A DNA stretch of 64,000 nucleotides from Alphaproteobacteria bacterium (GTDB lineage: Bacteria; Pseudomonadota; Alphaproteobacteria; RF32; CAG-239). The DNA lies in the NCBI GenBank assembly GCA_017546315.1, contig JAFYXH010000009.1, positions 62,001-126,000 of the forward strand. Direction: 5' to 3'. The position numbers and the translations under genes were made by a program. The notes beneath the pieces are model-generated. The model was not told the DNA's origin, ran no database searches, and saw nothing but the letters and a program-made list of their open reading frames with translations. Numbering within the stretch: the stretch's first letter is position 1; every line of letters starts with the position of its first letter. Below, piece by piece: positions 59,862 through 64,000 of this stretch.

Positions 59862-61667
59862 TTATTTATGAAAGTATTTATAAATGTTTTCAGCCGTTTT
59901 TTTACTTATTCCAGAAATTTTCATAATATCTTTTAGAGTTGCTTCTTTTAATGCCTCAACAGAACCAAAATAATTTAAAAGTTCTTTTTTACGTTTTGGC
60001 CCTACTCCTTCTATATCATCAACACTTGATTTCATCATTGATTTAGCTCTCTTTTTTCGATGTGTTCCAATGGCAAAACGGTGTGCTTCATCCCTGATTT
60101 TTTGCAAGTAAAATGCAACAGACGATCTATAAGGCAAAGCAAAGCTTTCCTTTCCTTGTTGATGATAAAATTCTTTACCTGCGTTTCGATCTTCTCCTTT
60201 TGATATGGCTATAATTCTTATATCTCTTAAATCATATTCTTTTAAGCTTTCATGAACAGCATGAAGCTGCCCTAGTCCACCATCTAGCAATATTACATCA
60301 GGTTTATTTTCCTCTGACATTTTATCAAATCTTCGTTTTAACACCTCTTTCATCATAGCAAAATCATCATTAGTTATATCTGGAGATTTTATATTAAAAG
60401 TTCGATACGCTTTTTTATCAAAACCAGATGGGGTGGCAACAATCATAGCGCCCACCGCATAGCTTCCTTGATTATGCGAATTATCATATACTTCAATTCT
60501 TTGAGGTATTTTAGGCAAATCAAAATATTCAACCATTTCTTTTAAATTTTCTTCAATACTCTTGCTTTCTATTATTTTGCGCTCAAGGGCTGAAATTGCG
60601 TTATTTTTCACATTGTTTACTAATTTATATTTATCCCCTTTATTAAAAGTAGATATTTTTACACCAAGTGCATTTTCCATAAACTCTAAATTATCTATTT
60701 TTTCAGATAAATACACTTCTTTTGGGGGCATATTATTAGTATAGAATGAGCTTAAAAAAGCTTCTAACATTTCACTTGGTGATATTTCTTCTTTAGAATT
60801 AAAAAAGTATGGCGAATTACCACAATTTTGCCCACCTCTAATAAAAAACACCTCTATGCAATAACGATTATCTTTTGTAGCTAATGCTATTATATCAACA
60901 GATTTTAATCCTAGATACTCTACATTTGCGTGTGTTTGTATTTTGGTTAAAGCTTTTATCTTATCTCGTAAAGTTATTGCTAACTCATAGTTTTCATCCT
61001 CACTTGCTTCTTGCATTTTTTGAGACAGGTTTTCTTGTATTTGACTTGTTTTACCATCCAAAAATGACATAACTTCTTCTACTATTTGATTATATTCTTC
61101 ATTAGTTATTTTATTTACACATGGACCACAACATCTTTTTATTTGATACAATAGACATGGTCTAGTTCTTGAATTTAACACATTATCTCTACAACTTCTT
61201 AACATAAAAACTTTTTGTATCATATCTAGAACTTCATTTACCGATGTAGCGCTTGCGTATGGGCCAAAATATTTACAATTTTTATCTCTTGTTCCACGAA
61301 ACTTGCGAAGGGCGGGAAATTTCTCTTTTGTGTTTATTGCTAGGTATGGATATGATTTATCATCTTTTAAGAGAATATTATATTTGGGATGAAATTTTTT
61401 TATAAGCTCATTTTCAAGAATGAGGGCTCTATTTTCGTTTTCAACAATAATAAACTCCATACTTTCTACTTCTGCAACCATTCTTTGTAGGCGAGCAGTT
61501 AATTTTTCTACATGAGTGTATGAAACTATTCTTTTTTTGATACTTTTTGCTTTTCCTACGTATAGGACTTCATTTTTTTGATTTATCATGCGATATACCC
61601 CTGGCAAATCAGGAGCAATTTTTACATTTTGGCGCAAAACCTCTAGACCTCTTTTTATATCAAACAT
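59862..61667 (-). CDS. uvrC: UvrC, excinuclease ABC subunit C
   Basis: 601 aa from the ATG at 61667, which has GAGGA five bases upstream; an ATG 12 bases earlier overlaps the previous gene and is an alternative. GIY-YIG nuclease domain (about 17-95: LPGVYRM, VLYVGKAKSIKKRI), a Cys cluster (SCRDN, RPCLLYQIKRCCGPC), a UVR motif (about 200-235), a C-terminal RNase H-like nuclease with YDNSHNQGS and LLDGGLGQL, and helix-hairpin-helix at the end (IEGVGPKRKKELL). Makes both incisions in nucleotide excision repair. Confidence 0.95.
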   Translation of the reverse strand: MFDIKRGLEVLRQNVKIAPDLPGVYRMINQKNEVLYVGKAKSIKKRIVSYTHVEKLTARLQRMVAEVESMEFIIVENENRALILENELIKKFHPKYNILLKDDKSYPYLAINTKEKFPALRKFRGTRDKNCKYFGPYASATSVNEVLDMIQKVFMLRSCRDNVLNSRTRPCLLYQIKRCCGPCVNKITNEEYNQIVEEVMSFLDGKTSQIQENLSQKMQEASEDENYELAITLRDKIKALTKIQTHANVEYLGLKSVDIIALATKDNRYCIEVFFIRGGQNCGNSPYFFNSKEEISPSEMLEAFLSSFYTNNMPPKEVYLSEKIDNLEFMENALGVKISTFNKGDKYKLVNNVKNNAISALERKIIESKSIEENLKEMVEYFDLPKIPQRIEVYDNSHNQGSYAVGAMIVATPSGFDKKAYRTFNIKSPDITNDDFAMMKEVLKRRFDKMSEENKPDVILLDGGLGQLHAVHESLKEYDLRDIRIIAISKGEDRNAGKEFYHQQGKESFALPYRSSVAFYLQKIRDEAHRFAIGTHRKKRAKSMMKSSVDDIEGVGPKRKKELLNYFGSVEALKEATLKDIMKISGISKKTAENIYKYFHK

Positions 61668-61668
61668 C

Positions 61669-63159
61669 TCAATCCTCATAAAACCAAAATCTACCGTTGT
61701 ATTTACAATTATGCTTTTGATATTCAGGCTTTAATATAAATAAGTTTCCTATATTGGTATAATTATAATATGTATTTAGTATCTCCATATCAATGATATG
61801 TGCAGGATATTTTATACCTCGCTCTTCTTTATATGTATCCCAATAAATTCCTCCTGATATAATTTTGGGTTTATATTCTTGAATTATTCTATTTAGATTT
61901 GGACGTGGTGCTATGTCGAGCTTTTCTCCTAATACATCAATTTGCCCTAAAAGAATTGAGTAATAAGAAGGGTCTTTTCCTTTTAGGTTATACACCGAAT
62001 AGTATCCGTTTATAACATAATCACAAGGTGTTGTATTAAGAAAAGTGTACTCATAATTTGTTATTAAATCTTTTGATTTATATGCTTCTTGATATATTTT
62101 TTTATAATTATATGTAAAAGCAAAACATATATATATCAATGATACTATAAATAGTGCTTTTTTAGATATTTTTATTTGATTTAGAAATAAAACTGATAAC
62201 ATTATTGCTAGCAGTAATAACAACAAATTATAGTGAAGAAATGCTGAGAAATATAAACATCTTAAAAGCAACTCTTCTACAAATAATATGCTTAAAAATT
62301 TTTCTACATAATTTCCCTTAACTAAAAAATGGATACACGCAATAATTGCTATTGGAACAAAGAGATAAAAATCATAATATTCAAAAGGTGGTAAGACTAT
62401 TCTATTATTATGAAAAATCGTTGGGACATATGTGTTAAAATAATAATTTGATTTCAAATAAATGCTTAAACTATCGTTGACATATAAATAGCTCAAAAAA
62501 ACACACAATATTACAAAAGGTAGTAATAGCGATAAGCAAAAATCCTTTTTCTTTATATTATTTGAATACAGATTATAAATAACAATAAATGCCACCATTA
62601 GCAAATTTAGTATAATTTTTTGCGAACATAAAAAGCTCAAAAAATAAAGTAAAAAAGATAAAACAAGGTTCTTTTGCTCAAAATTTTTTAAATATTTCAG
62701 CAGATAGTATGTTCCTCCAAAAAATAGCAAATACATAAATGTATCTGGCCTATAATCGATAGAACCTAATACAGAAATGGATGTTATAATAACAAACGAG
62801 CAAATATAAAGTACTAGATTACTTATCTTACAAAGCTTAATTATTTTTATTTGATACAAGACCATTATACCAAATGCTATAAAACTTATAGAATTAAATA
62901 TTTGAAAAATTTTTATATTATCTATAAGCCCAGCCACAATTGGCGCAAAAACATACCAAATTAGAGGATTATGGTGCTGAAAAAAATCTCTATATGGAAT
63001 TTTATTTTGCCATATCAACCAAGATGTATGTATATGTTCAATATTGTCTCCATTAGATTTTAGGAGCCACACATGCATGTACCACATAGAAAGCGATACA
63101 AAAACAAGAAAGAAAAAAAGAATACGCTCCAATTTATTTGTCTGCATAGTGCCATTCAT
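61669..63159 (-). CDS. GT-C-like polytopic membrane protein (copy 1 of a tandem pair)
   Basis: About 496 aa from the ATG at 63159, close behind AAGGAAAGGA; further in-frame starts exist on both sides. About ten hydrophobic helices. The first periplasmic loop has NGDNIEHIHTSWLIWQNK followed by PYRDFFQHHNPLIWY, a pattern seen in bacterial GT-C/ArnT-like membrane proteins (Asp, then F-x-H-H-x-P). A C-terminal soluble part ends with GRFWFYED. It resembles the neighbouring partial gene (shared LLLPF/LLLPI-x-x-x-x-VFL-x-YLY, NYYFN/NYIFN, KPKII-x-GG). Likely transfers sugars from a lipid carrier; substrate unknown. Confidence 0.6.
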   Translation of the reverse strand: MNGTMQTNKLERILFFFLVFVSLSMWYMHVWLLKSNGDNIEHIHTSWLIWQNKIPYRDFFQHHNPLIWYVFAPIVAGLIDNIKIFQIFNSISFIAFGIMVLYQIKIIKLCKISNLVLYICSFVIITSISVLGSIDYRPDTFMYLLFFGGTYYLLKYLKNFEQKNLVLSFLLYFLSFLCSQKIILNLLMVAFIVIYNLYSNNIKKKDFCLSLLLPFVILCVFLSYLYVNDSLSIYLKSNYYFNTYVPTIFHNNRIVLPPFEYYDFYLFVPIAIIACIHFLVKGNYVEKFLSILFVEELLLRCLYFSAFLHYNLLLLLLAIMLSVLFLNQIKISKKALFIVSLIYICFAFTYNYKKIYQEAYKSKDLITNYEYTFLNTTPCDYVINGYYSVYNLKGKDPSYYSILLGQIDVLGEKLDIAPRPNLNRIIQEYKPKIISGGIYWDTYKEERGIKYPAHIIDMEILNTYYNYTNIGNLFILKPEYQKHNCKYNGRFWFYED

Positions 63160-64000
63160 TCCTTTCCTTATCATACACGCAATTCTTTTGGTGGTATTCA
63201 TATTTTAAAAGGTAAAAATCAGAAAAAGGAGTGGGGAGATAATATTTACTAATAATATCATCATCAACTTTTTGCACCCAAACAAAGTCTCCTCTGTTTT
63301 TATGATAATTATTATAATATACTCCGCCATAGATAATTTTAGGCTTATAATCAATTACTAATTTACTAACATTTGCCATTGGGTGAATACCTAATTTTTC
63401 ACCTGCTATATCTATATGTCCCAACAAAGCCCAATAATAATGAAGATTTTTGCTATATATTGCTTGATTACCTAAAAAGCTACTTAATACATAATCACAT
63501 TGAGTAACATTTGCATCTAAATAACGAGCAAAACTTCTATCTGTCCCTCTTGCTGAAATATAGTTGGATTTTGTAATATAAGCATAATAAGTAGAAAGTC
63601 CTAAAAACAATACAACAAGCTCTATTCTTTTAGAAAGTATTTTATCTATAATAACACTATTTATACATACTGTATATATCATCAATGGAAGCATATAATA
63701 TGGAGATATTGAAAAATAAAAATAGCGCTGAATTGCCTCTACTACAAACAATACAGAAAATATCTTAAAATAAATATTTCCTTTAATAAAAAACACAACA
63801 ATGCTTATTATTGCAAGTATAACTGAAGGTGTTAATACTTCTTTATCAACAACATTGACCTTAAAATTACCGTAATATTCTTGCATCTCCATATTAAAAA
63901 TATAGTTTGTTTGCCAATACATATTTAGAGCATCTTCGTAATATAGATAAGCAAGGAATACCCCTAAACTCAAAATTGGAAGCAATAGCGAATACAAAAT
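63134..64000 (-). CDS. GT-C-like membrane protein, 3' part (copy 2, runs off the right edge)
   Basis: The frame is open to the window edge, so only the C-terminal 288 residues are visible and the apparent start near 63997 is internal. It has about six hydrophobic helices, then a soluble tail with LGHIDIAGEKLGIHP and KPKIIYGGVYY, parallel to LGQIDVLGEKLDIAP and KPKIISGGIYW in copy 1. The two are tandem paralogues with the same predicted topology. The stop overlaps the start of copy 1 by 26 bases. Confidence 0.6.
   Translation of the reverse strand: MLYSLLLPILSLGVFLAYLYYEDALNMYWQTNYIFNMEMQEYYGNFKVNVVDKEVLTPSVILAIISIVVFFIKGNIYFKIFSVLFVVEAIQRYFYFSISPYYMLPLMIYTVCINSVIIDKILSKRIELVVLFLGLSTYYAYITKSNYISARGTDRSFARYLDANVTQCDYVLSSFLGNQAIYSKNLHYYWALLGHIDIAGEKLGIHPMANVSKLVIDYKPKIIYGGVYYNNYHKNRGDFVWVQKVDDDIISKYYLPTPFSDFYLLKYEYHQKNCVYDKERNEWHYADK

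Overview
This window looks like chromosomal DNA from an AT-rich alphaproteobacterium, probably an uncultured and perhaps host- or gut-associated lineage. That is inferred from the low GC of the whole window and from alphaproteobacterial gene orders: an F0 operon atpI-atpB-atpE-atpF'-atpF with two b-type subunits, AddAB instead of RecBCD, and a xer gene divergent from aroK. The standard bacterial code fits: TGA is a normal stop and TGG encodes Trp. I saw no rRNA, tRNA, insertion sequence, integrase-bounded island or CRISPR array.

Region 1 (about 1-29,230 plus 31,590-31,960, minus strand) is a large type IV secretion (T4SS) locus. In transcription order it holds two VirB2-like pilins, VirB3, VirB4, five consecutive signal-peptide/coiled-coil proteins in the position and style of VirB5/TrbJ (the largest about 1,768 aa), a VirB8-like protein, a small lipoprotein in the VirB7 position, a second VirB8-like protein, a VirB9/DotH-like protein with an added C-terminal SPOR domain, and two giant repeat proteins. 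The repeat proteins resemble a split VirB10/DotG: the first (2,516 aa) has the N-terminal membrane anchor and over two thousand residues of IG-x-V type repeats. The second (at least 1,183 aa, running off the left edge) has its own signal peptide, divergent copies of the same repeat, a linker, and what looks like the entry to a VirB10/DotG C-terminal domain. A strong promoter (TTGACA, 17 bp, TACTAT) precedes the VirB5-like array. A third VirB2-like pilin lies at 31.6-32.0 kb with its own terminator, and a plus-strand GT-C-like membrane protein gene separates it from the other two.

Region 2 (32,250-42,710, plus strand) is a type IVb pilus operon of the IncI/R64 'thin pilus' kind: a TcpQ/PilL-like protein, PilN secretin lipoprotein, PilO, PilP, PilQ ATPase, PilR platform protein and a PilS-like pilin. 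Just upstream is an exported-protein gene interrupted by one in-frame TAA. A DotB/PilT-like ATPase lies convergent to the operon, directly downstream of the F0 ATP synthase genes.

Region 3 (42,710-64,000) is housekeeping. A minus-strand run of closely packed genes goes from a 46-aa membrane protein through xer, a DUF721/DciA-like gene, a DsbA-like gene and atpI-B-E-F'-F to the DotB-like ATPase. A plus-strand run carries aroK-rph-rdgB-addB-addA and then trxA. A second minus-strand run holds two GT-C-like membrane proteins, uvrC, pgsA and an OmpR/EnvZ-type two-component pair.

The notable biology is a conjugation-like or effector-type T4SS with a greatly enlarged periplasmic scaffold and an amplified set of secreted coiled-coil subunits, next to a complete type IVb pilus. 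Two VirB2-like genes share an upstream element about 116 bp from their starts that includes a near-CtrA-type box, and a perfect TTAA-N7-TTAA lies upstream of the pilus region, so co-regulation is possible.
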